Source of the DNA: Stigonema ocellatum SAG 48.90 = DSM 106950
GTDB lineage: Bacteria; Cyanobacteriota; Cyanobacteriia; Cyanobacteriales; Nostocaceae
Assembly (NCBI GenBank): GCA_016903675.1
Contig: JADQBA010000027.1
Location: 1 to 64,000, forward strand
Direction: 5' to 3'
Length of the DNA stretch: 64,000 nt
Shown here: positions 25,285 through 34,180 of the stretch, in pieces
How positions within the stretch are numbered: position 1 is the stretch's first letter
How the letters are laid out: every line of letters begins with the position of its first letter
Notes under the pieces: generated by a model
Seen by the model: only the letters and a program-made list of their open reading frames with translations
Databases searched by the model: none
What the model was told of the DNA's origin: nothing
Made by a program: the position numbers and the translations under genes

Positions 25285-27552
25285 CTAACTTTGTTTTGTG
25301 CTGATTTTGCTGATAACGAACATGTCTCGGATACGCCACGCATCTCCTATACGAACCAAATCGTACTTGACTCGCAATTTTTCTTGATCAGATTTTTTTA
25401 TACGACCGATTTCATAAAACTCTGTTGCTTCAGTCACCGAAGCTAGCACAGTAGCACGATTCTGATCCATCACGCTTGTATTTAAAGATTCCACTTTCAC
25501 ACTGTGAGTGTACTTCCGATAGCGGTTATCTGCCTTTTCTTGTTGGGCAATGAGCCGCCATTGAGACAGAGATGAACCAACCAGAATTTGAGCTAAACTA
25601 TCAATTTCGTGGTTTGCTCCTAAAGCTGCTGCTTTTGTAGATAACCAAGTTTTAATAACTTCCTCTGCACCTTCTTGTGTCAGAGGTCCTATTGGTAATT
25701 GCGGTTTGCTGTTGCGGTCAGGAATGGGTATTTGTGGTTGATTAAGCTCCACGAACAACTGTTGGTTTTGTAAAGATGGTGGGGAGAAAAACAGATTTTT
25801 TAACCATCCAAAAGTTGTTGTTACTATCAGCCACAATACTAGGATGCCTGCCAAACAACCAAATACAATAATCAACACCAGTCTTGTTCGTGGGTCTAAA
25901 GTACGGGCAAAAGGTCGTCGTCGATGAGCAGGATGACGATTATCTAAGGCACGCCCTGAGATAGTAGTAACTTGACTGCGTTTACGCCTCCTCTGTTTTG
26001 AGGGTTGAGGAGGTGCTGTAGGTACTTTACTGCTATTCAAGTTTTGGTTGGTTCCCCTGTTGACGCGTTCAGGGTTCGGGTGGGGTGTTGCAGGAGTTTG
26101 TGCTTTTGGACTCCTAGCAGATGAAGAAGTAGGTGATTTAGGAAAGCTGGGAGGCGAAACCTCAGTCGCATTACTACGGCGACGGGGATGGGTTGTCTGT
26201 GCAGATGACAAAGACTGGCTGTTGATGACAATCGATTCATCAGTTGTTTGCGCTTCCCAAGGCATTGCTTCTAAATAAGCTTGTACTTGTTGATTGGAAA
26301 AATAATCTTTCAGGGAAGCTTGCTCACCAGCCAAATCTCGAAAGTGCGGAAACACTTCGTTCTGTAACCATTGTTCTGCGTATAAACACAGTCCCGGCAA
26401 AAGGTCTGGGGATTGTTGAGAATTGTCTCGAATAAAAACCAGAGCTTCATATTCCTGACTCAGTTCCAAAGCACGGGTTGCAACTTCTGTTTGTCCCAAC
26501 AGGAGGGCACAGAGTGACTGTTCTAGATGAACATCTTGGCGCTTGGAAAGACGAGTCAGCATTTGCTTTGCCTGATTAATTAAAGCGGGATAATGTTGAG
26601 CAAATCCCCGTGCTATCAAGGCATAGACTGCCAAGTATGTGGCGACAGCGGAGGAGGAACGCTGGCTTTGGTCTTCAAACAAACTGTGCTGTTCTGCGAC
26701 TGTTAAGTAGTTGCGCAGTTGCTGGATAAATCGCAGAAAGTCATCTATATTTAGACCAGACTGATCATCTCTGTTGCCATCAATGCCGCCGCGCTCGTCT
26801 AAGACATCCTGTAATAGTTGTAAACCTTGCCCTCTCTCAGCAGTCTTTTCTATTGGTAGTGCTAGTAACTCGAGTATTCTATATGGTCGCAACCTATAGA
26901 GATCCGCAAGAATTTCATCCCGAACGTTGAGGAATACACCTTCACGTGATAGGACTTCCTCGCCTGTTTCCAAGGAAATGGCAGCATTTTCGTAGTGACC
27001 TTGCTGCCATTGCTCACGACCTAGCTCTAAACATGCTAGGGCGACGGTGAGAACAATATCTGGACGTTCAACGGCTGGAGGGTTGGATTCTTCGCTTATT
27101 GGTCTGTTGCTTGGTTTGACACTTGGTGTGCCGTTTTTATTGACGATGTATGGACGACCAAGTTTCAGTACTAGTTCGTATTCCCCTAGTTCTTGCAAAA
27201 TTAGTAAAGCACCAACTAATTCCTCTTGGGAAATTTCTAGGGTGAGATTATGTCCCTCAAGAAGACCCTTGTTCTTGGAGATGCGATTTTCAACTGCCAC
27301 TGTAGCATCTTGATCACCATCAGAGCCATAGGCATGAGCAAGATAAAGCTGATCGTAGGCTTTGCGTTCTTTTAAATCTGATAAAACCACGTAAGCTTCT
27401 TCTATAAGTTGTTTACGAGATGTAATTGCTGCTTGGGAATACTCGCGTCGCGGCAGTTGCACAATGCGATCGCTGTAAGCTTGCCGCAATTGTTCATCAC
27501 TTGCCGCCAACGGTAGTCCTAAAATTCGGTAGTAATCTAGCGGAATTCGCAC
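25285..27552 (-). CDS. ftn2: cell division protein Ftn2/ZipN (ARC6 homologue)
   Basis: This 755-residue membrane protein helps assemble and anchor the FtsZ ring; its plant homologue is ARC6. The N-terminus is a J-like domain (MRIPLDYYRILGLPLAASDE, VVLSDLKERKAYDQLYLAHA). A long tetratricopeptide-like helical region follows (about 100-420), then a Pro/Ser/Thr-rich linker and a single transmembrane helix (LVLIIVFGCLAGILVLWLIV, near 571-590). The C-terminal IMS domain (IKTWLSTKAAALGANHEID to DAWRIRDMFVISK) lies across the membrane. The start at 27552 matches the family. The J-like domain lacks the HPD tripeptide, as is known for this family. Confidence 0.93.
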   Translation of the reverse strand: MRIPLDYYRILGLPLAASDEQLRQAYSDRIVQLPRREYSQAAITSRKQLIEEAYVVLSDLKERKAYDQLYLAHAYGSDGDQDATVAVENRISKNKGLLEGHNLTLEISQEELVGALLILQELGEYELVLKLGRPYIVNKNGTPSVKPSNRPISEESNPPAVERPDIVLTVALACLELGREQWQQGHYENAAISLETGEEVLSREGVFLNVRDEILADLYRLRPYRILELLALPIEKTAERGQGLQLLQDVLDERGGIDGNRDDQSGLNIDDFLRFIQQLRNYLTVAEQHSLFEDQSQRSSSAVATYLAVYALIARGFAQHYPALINQAKQMLTRLSKRQDVHLEQSLCALLLGQTEVATRALELSQEYEALVFIRDNSQQSPDLLPGLCLYAEQWLQNEVFPHFRDLAGEQASLKDYFSNQQVQAYLEAMPWEAQTTDESIVINSQSLSSAQTTHPRRRSNATEVSPPSFPKSPTSSSARSPKAQTPATPHPNPERVNRGTNQNLNSSKVPTAPPQPSKQRRRKRSQVTTISGRALDNRHPAHRRRPFARTLDPRTRLVLIIVFGCLAGILVLWLIVTTTFGWLKNLFFSPPSLQNQQLFVELNQPQIPIPDRNSKPQLPIGPLTQEGAEEVIKTWLSTKAAALGANHEIDSLAQILVGSSLSQWRLIAQQEKADNRYRKYTHSVKVESLNTSVMDQNRATVLASVTEATEFYEIGRIKKSDQEKLRVKYDLVRIGDAWRIRDMFVISKISTKQS

Positions 27553-28263
27553 AGTCTACTTCCCCTGCAGCGCGATCAACATAATTTTTCTAGAGCATTC
27601 CAGGTCTGCAAAACCGTGCAATAATAATAGTTTATTGACTTCACACTACAAGTGTGAATTGCAACTATTTTACTTGTGCCTTCCCGACCATAGAGTTTTA
27701 ACTCTATATCTATATACTAATTTTTACCTTATTCTTAAAAGTGCCAGACTTGTTGTGTGTTACTTTTGATCTCTTTACAGAGAGGCTGCTACTAGTAGGC
27801 GAGGCTGAATATAGCATAATTCTGCTCTCATTTCAACTAACTTTAGGTAAAAGTTAAAATATCAAGATTTTCGCCGCCTTTTTTTTAAATTGTTAATGAA
27901 CATCCAGAAATGTTGCGATTCTCATTGGTAGTCTATTAGAGAGGATCGGAATCTGTTAGTTGATGGCTGTTGGTTGGCACTCCTCCAACCATCAACTATA
28001 GCAATCCTATTTAAGATCAGAACAAGAGGGACGAGGAGGACTTGGGGGACTTGGGAGAGGTGTTTGTAACTCAAATAGGATTGCTAGAAGGAGTCTATTT
28101 AATAGACATAGTCGTGAAAAAGAATCAAGAGTACCGTAAATTTACCCTCTCTACAAGGGTCTGAATTGACGCATAATTAATTTCCACTCCATGTCTATTA
28201 AAAGCTTACGCTTTCCGAAAGCCAATTAGCTAAAAAGTTTTACCACAGGGATACTCACAGATA
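27553..28263. other. divergent intergenic region between ftn2 and pdhA
   Basis: It probably holds both promoters. A short inverted repeat element (27999-28086) lies inside it. No ORF, RNA gene or known riboswitch was recognised in the remaining sequence. Confidence 0.5.
27999..28086. repeat. small element with TAGCAATCCTATTT ends
   Basis: TAGCAATCCTATTT at 27999 and AAATAGGATTGCTA ending at 28086 are perfect inverted ends around a GGACTTGGGGGACTTGGG tract. Solo ends occur at 3530-3547 and 16923-16936, near the 3' ends of mgdA and the ArsA-like gene. Confidence 0.6.
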
Positions 28264-29301
28264 ATGGTACAAGAACGTACGTTACCCAAATTTGATGCGG
28301 CAAAAGCGCAAATTACCAAAGAAGTTGGGTTGGGGTTATACGAAGATATGGTCTTAGGGCGTACCTTTGAAGACAAGTGCGCCGAAATGTACTACAGAGG
28401 CAAAATGTTTGGTTTTGTACATCTGTACAACGGTCAGGAAGCTGTTTCCAGCGGAGTGATCAACGGTGCGATGCGACCAGGTGAAGATTTTGTTTGTAGT
28501 ACCTACCGCGACCACGTTCATGCTCTCAGTGCTGGAGTACCAGCACAAGAGGTAATGGCAGAGTTATTTGGTAAAGCCACAGGTTGCAGTAAAGGACGTG
28601 GTGGTTCCATGCATATGTTCTCTGCCGAACATCGCTTGCTTGGGGGCTATGCTTTTGTGGCTGAGGGTATTCCCGTAGCAGCAGGAGCAGCTTTTCAAAC
28701 CAAATACCGCCGAGAAGTATTGGGCGATGAAACCGCAGACCAAGTGACGGCTTGCTTTTTTGGTGATGGAGCCTGTAATAACGGTCAGTTTTTTGAGACA
28801 TTGAATATGGCAGCACTGTGGAAACTGCCGATTATTTTTGTCGTAGAAAATAATAAGTGGGCGATCGGTATGGCTCACGAACGAGCAACATCCCAGCCAG
28901 AGATTTATCAGAAAGCCAGTGTATTTAACATGGTTGGTGTAGAAGTAGACGGTATGGATGTACTGGCAGTGCGAGCAGCGGCGCAAGAAGCCGTAGCCCG
29001 TGCCCGTAAAGGAGAAGGTCCAACATTAATTGAAGCACTAACCTACCGTTTCCGGGGTCACTCCCTAGCAGACCCAGATGAAATGCGCTCCCAAGCAGAG
29101 AAAGAATTCTGGTTGGTCCGCGACCCAATCAAGAATTTTGCAGCCTATCTGGTCGAGCAAAACCTAGTGACTCAGGAGGAACTCAAAGCTATTGACCGTC
29201 AGATCCAGCAAGTTATCGACGAATCCGTGAAATTTGCCGAAAGTAGCTCTGAACCCGACAAGAGCGAGTTATATCGCTTTATATTTGCCGAAAACGAGTA
29301 A
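28264..29301 (+). CDS. pdhA: pyruvate dehydrogenase E1 component, alpha subunit
   Basis: This is the thiamine-diphosphate-dependent E1-alpha chain that decarboxylates pyruvate for acetyl-CoA synthesis. The 345-residue protein shows FGFVHLYNGQEAVSSG, STYRDHVHALSAGV, GRGGSMHMFS and the TPP motif GDGACNNGQFFETLN...VENNKWAIG. The phosphorylation-loop region follows (YRFRGHSLADPDEMRS). The beta subunit and E2 are not adjacent, as is usual for cyanobacteria, where pdh genes are scattered. It is preceded by a long leader and followed by an AACTCCT minisatellite. Confidence 0.95.
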   Translation: MVQERTLPKFDAAKAQITKEVGLGLYEDMVLGRTFEDKCAEMYYRGKMFGFVHLYNGQEAVSSGVINGAMRPGEDFVCSTYRDHVHALSAGVPAQEVMAELFGKATGCSKGRGGSMHMFSAEHRLLGGYAFVAEGIPVAAGAAFQTKYRREVLGDETADQVTACFFGDGACNNGQFFETLNMAALWKLPIIFVVENNKWAIGMAHERATSQPEIYQKASVFNMVGVEVDGMDVLAVRAAAQEAVARARKGEGPTLIEALTYRFRGHSLADPDEMRSQAEKEFWLVRDPIKNFAAYLVEQNLVTQEELKAIDRQIQQVIDESVKFAESSSEPDKSELYRFIFAENE

Positions 29302-29309
29302 TATAAAGT

Positions 29310-29408
29310 GAGGAGTGAGGAGTGAGGAATGAGGAATTTATAACTCCTAACTCCTAACTCCTAACTCCTAACTCCTAACTCATAACTCCTAACTCCTAAC
29401 TCCTAACC
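29310..29408. repeat. STRR heptamer array (AACTCCT)n
   Basis: GAGTGAG units lead into about nine tandem AACTCCT heptamers from 29341 to 29408. The array lies between pdhA and the epimerase gene. The two parts are complementary. Confidence 0.9.
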
Positions 29409-29419
29409 CCTGACGCCAC

Positions 29420-30244
29420 ATGAATAAACTTCACCTAGAAACAAATCACTCCCAGCTAGAAGTTCTACCAGAACGAGGAGGTATTGTCCTCAGTTGGCGC
29501 GTACAAGATCAAGAAATTTTCTATCTGGACAAGGAACGCCTTGCTAACCCTGAATTAAGTGTCAGAGGTGGGATTCCAATTTTGTTCCCTATTTGTGGCA
29601 ACTTAGCCGACAATACCTACACTCATAACGGTAAGCAGTACACTCTCAAACAACACGGCTTCGCCCGCGACTTACCTTGGGATGTAGTCAATCAAGAAAA
29701 CACCAGCCTTACGGTAGTCCTGAACAGCAACGACCAAACACAAGCAGTTTACCCTTTCGATTTTAAAGTCGCTTTCACCTACCAATTACAAGACAATACC
29801 TTAGAAATTCGGCAGCACTATACCAACCTCTCCTCGGAACCAATGCCTTTTTCAGCAGGGTTCCATCCTTACTTTTCGGTGCTTGATAAAACCCAGCTAG
29901 AGTTTGAAATTCCCTCTGGTGAGTACCAAGACAAGCCAACACAGGCAATTCATCCCTTTAACGGCAATTTTGATTTTAACCAAGATGAAATTGATGTGAC
30001 ATTTAAGCAACTTAATGCTACATCCGCTACAGTAACAGACAACAGCCGTCGGCTAAAATTGACCTTAGATTACGATGAAACCTTTTCCACGCTGGTGTTT
30101 TGGACAGTTAAAGGTAAAGAGTTCTACTGTCTGGAACCTTGGAGTGCTGGTCGCAACGCCCTCAACACCGGAGAAAACCTAACTGTGTTGCAACCAGGAT
30201 CTGATTTGCTGACTACCATCCGCCTCTCGGCAAATTTTTTCTAA
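29420..30244 (+). CDS. aldose epimerase family protein
   Basis: The 274-residue protein has a galactose-mutarotase-like beta-sandwich. Family residues visible are VRGGIPILFPICGNLAD, LKQHGFARDLPW (the substrate His region), SAGFHPYFSV (the second His) and a late acidic stretch LEPWSAGRNALNTGE (the Glu general base region). The LFPxxG and KQHGFARxxxW pattern is closest to glucose-6-phosphate 1-epimerase-like (YeaD-type) members. The likely role is interconversion of alpha and beta sugar anomers in the cytoplasm. The gene follows a minisatellite after pdhA and is followed by tRNA-Lys. The start ATG at 29420 is well placed. Confidence 0.85.
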   Translation: MNKLHLETNHSQLEVLPERGGIVLSWRVQDQEIFYLDKERLANPELSVRGGIPILFPICGNLADNTYTHNGKQYTLKQHGFARDLPWDVVNQENTSLTVVLNSNDQTQAVYPFDFKVAFTYQLQDNTLEIRQHYTNLSSEPMPFSAGFHPYFSVLDKTQLEFEIPSGEYQDKPTQAIHPFNGNFDFNQDEIDVTFKQLNATSATVTDNSRRLKLTLDYDETFSTLVFWTVKGKEFYCLEPWSAGRNALNTGENLTVLQPGSDLLTTIRLSANFF

Positions 30245-30303
30245 AACCCTTTACAAAACTAGAGATGTTTATGCTATAGTAGTTAAAGTCATGAGAAAAA
30301 AAT

Positions 30304-30375
30304 GGGTCGCTAACTCAACGGTAGAGTACTCGGCTTTTAACCGATTAGTTCCGGGTTCGAATCCCGGGCGACCCA
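30304..30375 (+). tRNA. trnK: tRNA-Lys (anticodon UUU)
   Basis: A 72-base cloverleaf: acceptor GGGTCGC/GCGACCC with discriminator A, D stem ACTC/GAGT, anticodon loop CTTTTAA with TTT, and T arm CCGGG-TTCGAAT-CCCGG. The 3' CCA is not encoded. The outermost pair of the anticodon stem is a C-T mismatch. Confidence 0.95.
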
Positions 30376-30659
30376 TGAATTTAGGAAATGGGGAATAGGG
30401 AGTGGGGAGTGGGGAATAGGTTATCCCTAGTTCTATTAGTCTCGTGATAAAGTTATCGGTAACCTATAAGTTTAGTTCATTGGGAAAAAGTTATCCACTC
30501 CCCACTCCCCCTTACCTCTATCTTTGGCATAAACTTTTTCAGCATAAGCGCATCTCTATAGTTATAATTTCCTATATATTGAAAAAAGTCTTAAGATTAG
30601 CGTAATAATCACGCTTCTCTCACACCGATTAGCTGACTACCACCCTTGGAGGACTATAT
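30376..30659 (+). other. leader of the aldolase gene
   Basis: It holds GGGAGTGGGGAGT and CCACTCCCCACTC minisatellite arms near 30395 and 30493, then an AT-rich stretch (atataattt) that probably includes the promoter. The ribosome site GGAGG lies at about 30648, nine bases before ATG. Confidence 0.5.
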
Positions 30660-31739
30660 ATGGCGCTTGTACCATTGCGGCTACTGTTGGATCACGCTGC
30701 TGAAAACGGTTACGGTATCCCAGCATATAACGTTAACAACATGGAGCAGATTCAAGCTATCATGCAGGCTGCTAAAGAGACAGATAGCCCTGTAATTTTG
30801 CAGGCTTCTCGTGGTGCTCGTAAGTATGCTGGCGAAAACTTTCTGCGTCACCTGATTTTGGCAGCAGTGGAAACCTATCCTTATATTCCTATTACCATGC
30901 ACCAAGATCATGGTAATAGCCCTGCTACCTGCTACTCCGCGATTCGTAATGGTTTCACCAGTGTGATGATGGACGGTTCCCTAGAAGAGGATGCTAAAAG
31001 TCCAGCTAGCTTCGAGTACAACGTTAACGTCACCCGCGAAGTGGTGAAAGTAGCTCACTCAGTTGGCGCTAGCGTCGAAGGCGAACTCGGTTGCTTGGGT
31101 TCTTTGGAAACGGGTATGGGTGACAAAGAAGATGGTCACGGTGCGGAAGGTAAGCTTTCCCACGACCAATTGCTGACCGACCCAGACGAAGCAGTGAGCT
31201 TCGTGGAGCAAACTCAGGTAGATGCTTTGGCGGTAGCTATTGGTACCAGCCACGGTGCTTACAAGTTTACCCGCAAGCCGACTGGAGAAATTTTGGCAAT
31301 CAGCCGCATTGAAGAAATTCACCGTCGCTTGCCCAACACCCACTTAGTGATGCACGGTTCCTCCTCTGTACCCGAAGATTTGCTTGCCATCATTAACCAG
31401 TATGGCGGTCAAATCCCCGAAACCTATGGCGTACCTGTGGAAGAAATCCAAAAAGGTATCAAGAGCGGTGTGCGTAAGGTAAATATTGACACCGACAACC
31501 GTCTGGCAATTACTGCTGCGGTACGTGAAGCTTTGGCACAAGATCCCAAGGAATTCGACCCCCGTCACTTCCTCAAGCCTTCTATTAAGTACATGCAGAA
31601 GGTTTGTAGCGATCGCTATCAGCAATTTGGTACTGCTGGTAACGCTGGGAAAATTAAGCAGATTTCTCTAGATGATTTTGCTGCTAAGTATGCTAAAGGC
31701 GAACTCAGTGCTGTCACCAAGACAACTGCCAACGTCTAA
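30660..31739 (+). CDS. fbaA: class II fructose-bisphosphate aldolase
   Basis: This zinc enzyme cleaves or forms fructose-1,6-bisphosphate (and sedoheptulose bisphosphate) in glycolysis and the Calvin cycle. The 359-residue protein matches the cyanobacterial class II (Calvin subtype) form: PAYNVNNMEQIQAIM, the zinc and catalytic motif TMHQDHGNS, GFTSVMMDGSLEED, EGELGCLGSLE, AIGTSHGAYK and the second zinc His in LVMHGSSSVP. The closing region VRKVNIDTDNRLAITAAVRE is intact. A strong GGAGG site precedes the ATG. A hairpin terminator follows at 31756. Confidence 0.96.
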   Translation: MALVPLRLLLDHAAENGYGIPAYNVNNMEQIQAIMQAAKETDSPVILQASRGARKYAGENFLRHLILAAVETYPYIPITMHQDHGNSPATCYSAIRNGFTSVMMDGSLEEDAKSPASFEYNVNVTREVVKVAHSVGASVEGELGCLGSLETGMGDKEDGHGAEGKLSHDQLLTDPDEAVSFVEQTQVDALAVAIGTSHGAYKFTRKPTGEILAISRIEEIHRRLPNTHLVMHGSSSVPEDLLAIINQYGGQIPETYGVPVEEIQKGIKSGVRKVNIDTDNRLAITAAVREALAQDPKEFDPRHFLKPSIKYMQKVCSDRYQQFGTAGNAGKIKQISLDDFAAKYAKGELSAVTKTTANV

Positions 31740-31755
31740 TTAGAGAATAAATAAA

Positions 31756-31782
31756 TAGGGACACTGCACAGCTGTGTCCCTA
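31756..31782 (+). terminator. hairpin after fbaA
   Basis: TAGGGACAC (31756-31764) pairs with GTGTCCCTA (31774-31782) around a 9-base loop. No long T-run follows directly; a GGTTTTTTATTTTATTT tract lies about 60 bases downstream. Confidence 0.6.
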
Positions 31783-31869
31783 AATAACTGAGGATTCTCT
31801 TACCTCAGTAGACTGATCCGGGTAGTACTTAGGTTCCCCGGTTTTTTATTTTATTTACCAGAAGGCATA

Positions 31870-33372
31870 TTACTTGACTCGCACGCTGACTACCGCAGAC
31901 ATTCCCGGTGTAATCTGCGATTCGTACCCTTTGATGCTTTCTTTGTCGAAAACAATTTTCACTGGGATACGCTGCACAATTTTGGTAAAGTTACCTGTAG
32001 CGTTATCTGGAGGTAACAGGGCAAACTGAGCGCCAGAACCAGGAGAAATACTATCAACACGACCTTTAAAGGTATGATGCGGAAATGCATCCAGCTTAAC
32101 TTCCACTTCTTTTTTTGGCTTCATGTTTTCCAACTGGGTTTCTTTAAAGTTAGCAACTACCCAATAGTCGTTATTCACGATCGCCATGACTGGTGTTCCC
32201 ACTGGTACCCGGTTCCCAACTTCCACCGTTTTCCGACCTACCCGTCCGGCAGCAGGTGCGGTAATATTGGTGTAAGATAGCTGCAAGTGTGCGTCTTTGA
32301 GGGCTACCTCGGCTTGGGTGATGGCTGCCTGTGCTGCTGCGTACTGACTACGATTCACTGCTGTTTGTTGTCCGCCCGCAGTAGCTTGTTGCATTACTCC
32401 CCTAGATGCTGCAAGTTTTGCTTGTGCAGTTGCGACACCTTCTTGGGCTTGTGCAAGTTGAGAATGTGCTTTCGCTACGCCAAGTCTAGCAGAGGCTAGC
32501 CTCGCTTGTGCTTGTTCCACTCCCTGTATGGCAGCGTTTCTTTGCGCTAAATTCACATCATACGCTGCTCTTGCAGTGTCCAGTTGCTGAAGAGGAATTG
32601 CGCTTTGTCGAAACAAGTCTTGGTAACGTTTATAATCGGTTTGAGCTCTTTGTAAATTGGCATTTGCCTGTGCTAAGAGCGCTTGCGCTGCGGGAATTCC
32701 CGCTTCGGCTTCCCTAACAACAGCTTCAGCCGCTGGAATACCTGTTTGCGCTTCTTGCACTGCTGCTTGCGCTGCGGAAATACCTGCTAACGCAGCATTC
32801 ACATCACCTTGCGCCTGAGATGTCTTAGCAGTGGTAGTTTCTGATGCTAAGGAAATGTTTGATTGTGCTGCATTTGCTTGACGCTGCGCGCTTTGTAGCG
32901 CTGCTGCTGCTTGCTGTACTTTATTTATATAGTCCCGAGGATCGAGCTTCACTAGCAACTGTCCCTTTTGGACTTGCTGGTTATCATCTACCAGCACCTG
33001 GCTGACAGTTCCCGGAATCTTGCTACTCACTTGGTGAATGTGTCCCGAAACTGTGGCATCGTCTGTTTCCTGGTGAGTAGAAGCGTATTGCCACCAGTGA
33101 TAACCAATACCACCTGCGGCAATGACACCTACACCCAACACTGGCAAAAGCAAAAGTCGAATCTGTTTGTTACCCTTTGGTTTTTCCGCAGGTTGCGGTT
33201 TTACCTCCTCCGACGCTGGTTCTACTTGAGGGCGAACATCAGCTTCTGTCGGGGTGTTTTGTGAGGTACGCGCTTCCAATGTCTCTGAGTCAGTAATTAG
33301 TTTTTTATCCAACACTACTCTTTTGCGTGTGTTGCGTCCCTTTAAATTAGTAGTACTTGTGCGTTCCATCAC
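31870..33372 (-). CDS. HlyD/EmrA-type membrane fusion protein of an efflux system
   Basis: The 500-residue periplasmic adaptor has a cytoplasmic N-terminus rich in Thr, Glu and Pro, and one transmembrane helix near residues 73-92 (LLLLPVLGVGVIAAGGIGY). The first lipoyl half follows (TDDATVSGHIHQVSSKIPGTVSQVLVDDNQQVQKGQLLVKLDP). A very long Ala/Gln-rich coiled hairpin spans about 155-360, then the second lipoyl half (LSYTNITAPAAGRVGRKTVEVGNRV) and the beta barrel. This is the EmrA pattern, which normally pairs with an MFS exporter; no exporter gene is adjacent here. It lies next to a MarR gene with similar sites upstream of both, so MarR repression is likely. Confidence 0.9.
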   Translation of the reverse strand: MMERTSTTNLKGRNTRKRVVLDKKLITDSETLEARTSQNTPTEADVRPQVEPASEEVKPQPAEKPKGNKQIRLLLLPVLGVGVIAAGGIGYHWWQYASTHQETDDATVSGHIHQVSSKIPGTVSQVLVDDNQQVQKGQLLVKLDPRDYINKVQQAAAALQSAQRQANAAQSNISLASETTTAKTSQAQGDVNAALAGISAAQAAVQEAQTGIPAAEAVVREAEAGIPAAQALLAQANANLQRAQTDYKRYQDLFRQSAIPLQQLDTARAAYDVNLAQRNAAIQGVEQAQARLASARLGVAKAHSQLAQAQEGVATAQAKLAASRGVMQQATAGGQQTAVNRSQYAAAQAAITQAEVALKDAHLQLSYTNITAPAAGRVGRKTVEVGNRVPVGTPVMAIVNNDYWVVANFKETQLENMKPKKEVEVKLDAFPHHTFKGRVDSISPGSGAQFALLPPDNATGNFTKIVQRIPVKIVFDKESIKGYESQITPGMSAVVSVRVK

Positions 33373-33417
33373 TTTTGACTTACTGAGTAGAGAAATTCAT
33401 CAATTTTTCTTATTTAT

Positions 33418-33432
33418 TTAGTGTGCTTAATA
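33418..33432. promoter_or_regulatory. putative MarR operator, site 1
   Basis: TTAGTGTGCTTAATA, 13 of 15 bases like the site before marR (34123-34137). It lies about 46 bases upstream of the hlyD-type start. Confidence 0.45.
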
Positions 33433-33473
33433 TAGTATTCCTATTTGATTTGTGAGATAATATTTAGCCTCAG

Positions 33474-33505
33474 AAACCCGGTTTCTCAAAGAAACCGGGT
33501 TTCTT
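33474..33505. repeat. AGAAACCCGGTTTCT hairpin repeat
   Basis: AGAAACCCGGTTTCT and AGAAACCGGGTTTCT are separated by two bases, each arm being itself palindromic. The same hairpin is the core of the MITEs at 40126-40218 and 63631-63733, and related arms occur near 41997 and 46607-46640. Confidence 0.75.
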
Positions 33506-33564
33506 GATCTCACCAATGATTTAGGAATGCTATATCCATTGAAAAAATTCTCGTTCTCATTTAA

Positions 33565-33579
33565 TTAGTATACGTATTA
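33565..33579. promoter_or_regulatory. putative MarR operator, site 2
   Basis: TTAGTATACGTATTA, 13 of 15 bases like the site before marR. It lies between the marR stop and the hlyD-type promoter region. Confidence 0.45.
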
Positions 33580-33636
33580 TTTTTCTATAAAAAAATTAAC
33601 AAAACTTCACCCTTATGGGTAATCATATCATACTGT

Positions 33637-34110
33637 TTAAGACAGATTAGCGATCGCCTGGTTCAAAATCTTACAAAATTGTTCGCGCTCTGCTGCGGAC
33701 ACACCACGCATAGCTTCTTCACGAATTTCCACGGCAATGGGTGGTAACACTGTTTCTAGTTCCTTACCCGCATGAGTTAGCCAAATGCGCCAGATACGGC
33801 GATCGCGTCCGTCTCGCTCTCGACGAATCAAGCCGCGTTCTTCCATCCGATCAAGTACACCAGTTAAAGTACCTCCCACCTGTTGCAGTTTTTCCCCAAT
33901 GGCGGAAGTCGGTAAACCGTCTTCTTCCCACAGACAGCACAAGACTACCCAGTGAAAGGGGGTGAGTCCCAGCGGCTCCAGCCGCTCAGTAAACCTGCGG
34001 GCGAGGAGTTGTGATAGCAGCTTGATTCGGTAGCCAGTACTGTACGGTGCCCGAACTTGCTGCCATGACTCCACATCTTGAGAATTATTAGATACCACTA
34101 TGTGAACCAT
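33637..34110 (-). CDS. MarR-family transcriptional regulator
   Basis: The 157-residue dimeric winged-helix repressor has a helical N-terminus (YRIKLLSQLLARRFTERLEPLGLTPFHWVVLCCLWEED), the recognition helix region TSAIGEKLQQVGGTLTGVLDRMEERGLIRRERDGRDRR and the wing with DxRxxxxxLT (RIWRIWLTHAGKEL). The family usually represses efflux or stress genes and releases DNA on binding small phenolic or oxidising compounds. It sits directly upstream of an EmrA-like gene on the same strand. A TTAGTATGCGTAATA site lies 13 bases before its ATG, suggesting self-repression. Confidence 0.92.
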   Translation of the reverse strand: MVHIVVSNNSQDVESWQQVRAPYSTGYRIKLLSQLLARRFTERLEPLGLTPFHWVVLCCLWEEDGLPTSAIGEKLQQVGGTLTGVLDRMEERGLIRRERDGRDRRIWRIWLTHAGKELETVLPPIAVEIREEAMRGVSAAEREQFCKILNQAIANLS

Positions 34111-34122
34111 TTCCCAAAATCC

Positions 34123-34137
34123 TTAGTATGCGTAATA
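34123..34137. promoter_or_regulatory. putative MarR operator, site 3 (autoregulatory)
   Basis: TTAGTATGCGTAATA lies just upstream of the marR start, within the expected promoter. With sites 1 and 2 it defines a pseudo-palindromic consensus TTAGTRTRCKTAWTA. Confidence 0.5.
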
Positions 34138-34180
34138 TTAGCATAACATTTTTTTAGATCACGTCATTTAACTACCGCGA

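Noticed and set aside
25102..25446. 114-codon plus-strand ORF over minisatellite and the end of ftn2
   Set aside because: It consists of repeat DNA and antisense of ftn2, with no coding character.
29341..29408. AACTCCT heptamers considered as regulatory sites for the downstream epimerase gene
   Set aside because: The same heptamers occur between unrelated genes (for example 44020-44045); they are known STRR minisatellites.
30395..30510. Complementary GGGAGT/ACTCCC tracts upstream of fbaA considered as a riboswitch
   Set aside because: They are STRR arms with no conserved aptamer core; the same arms occur at many unrelated loci.
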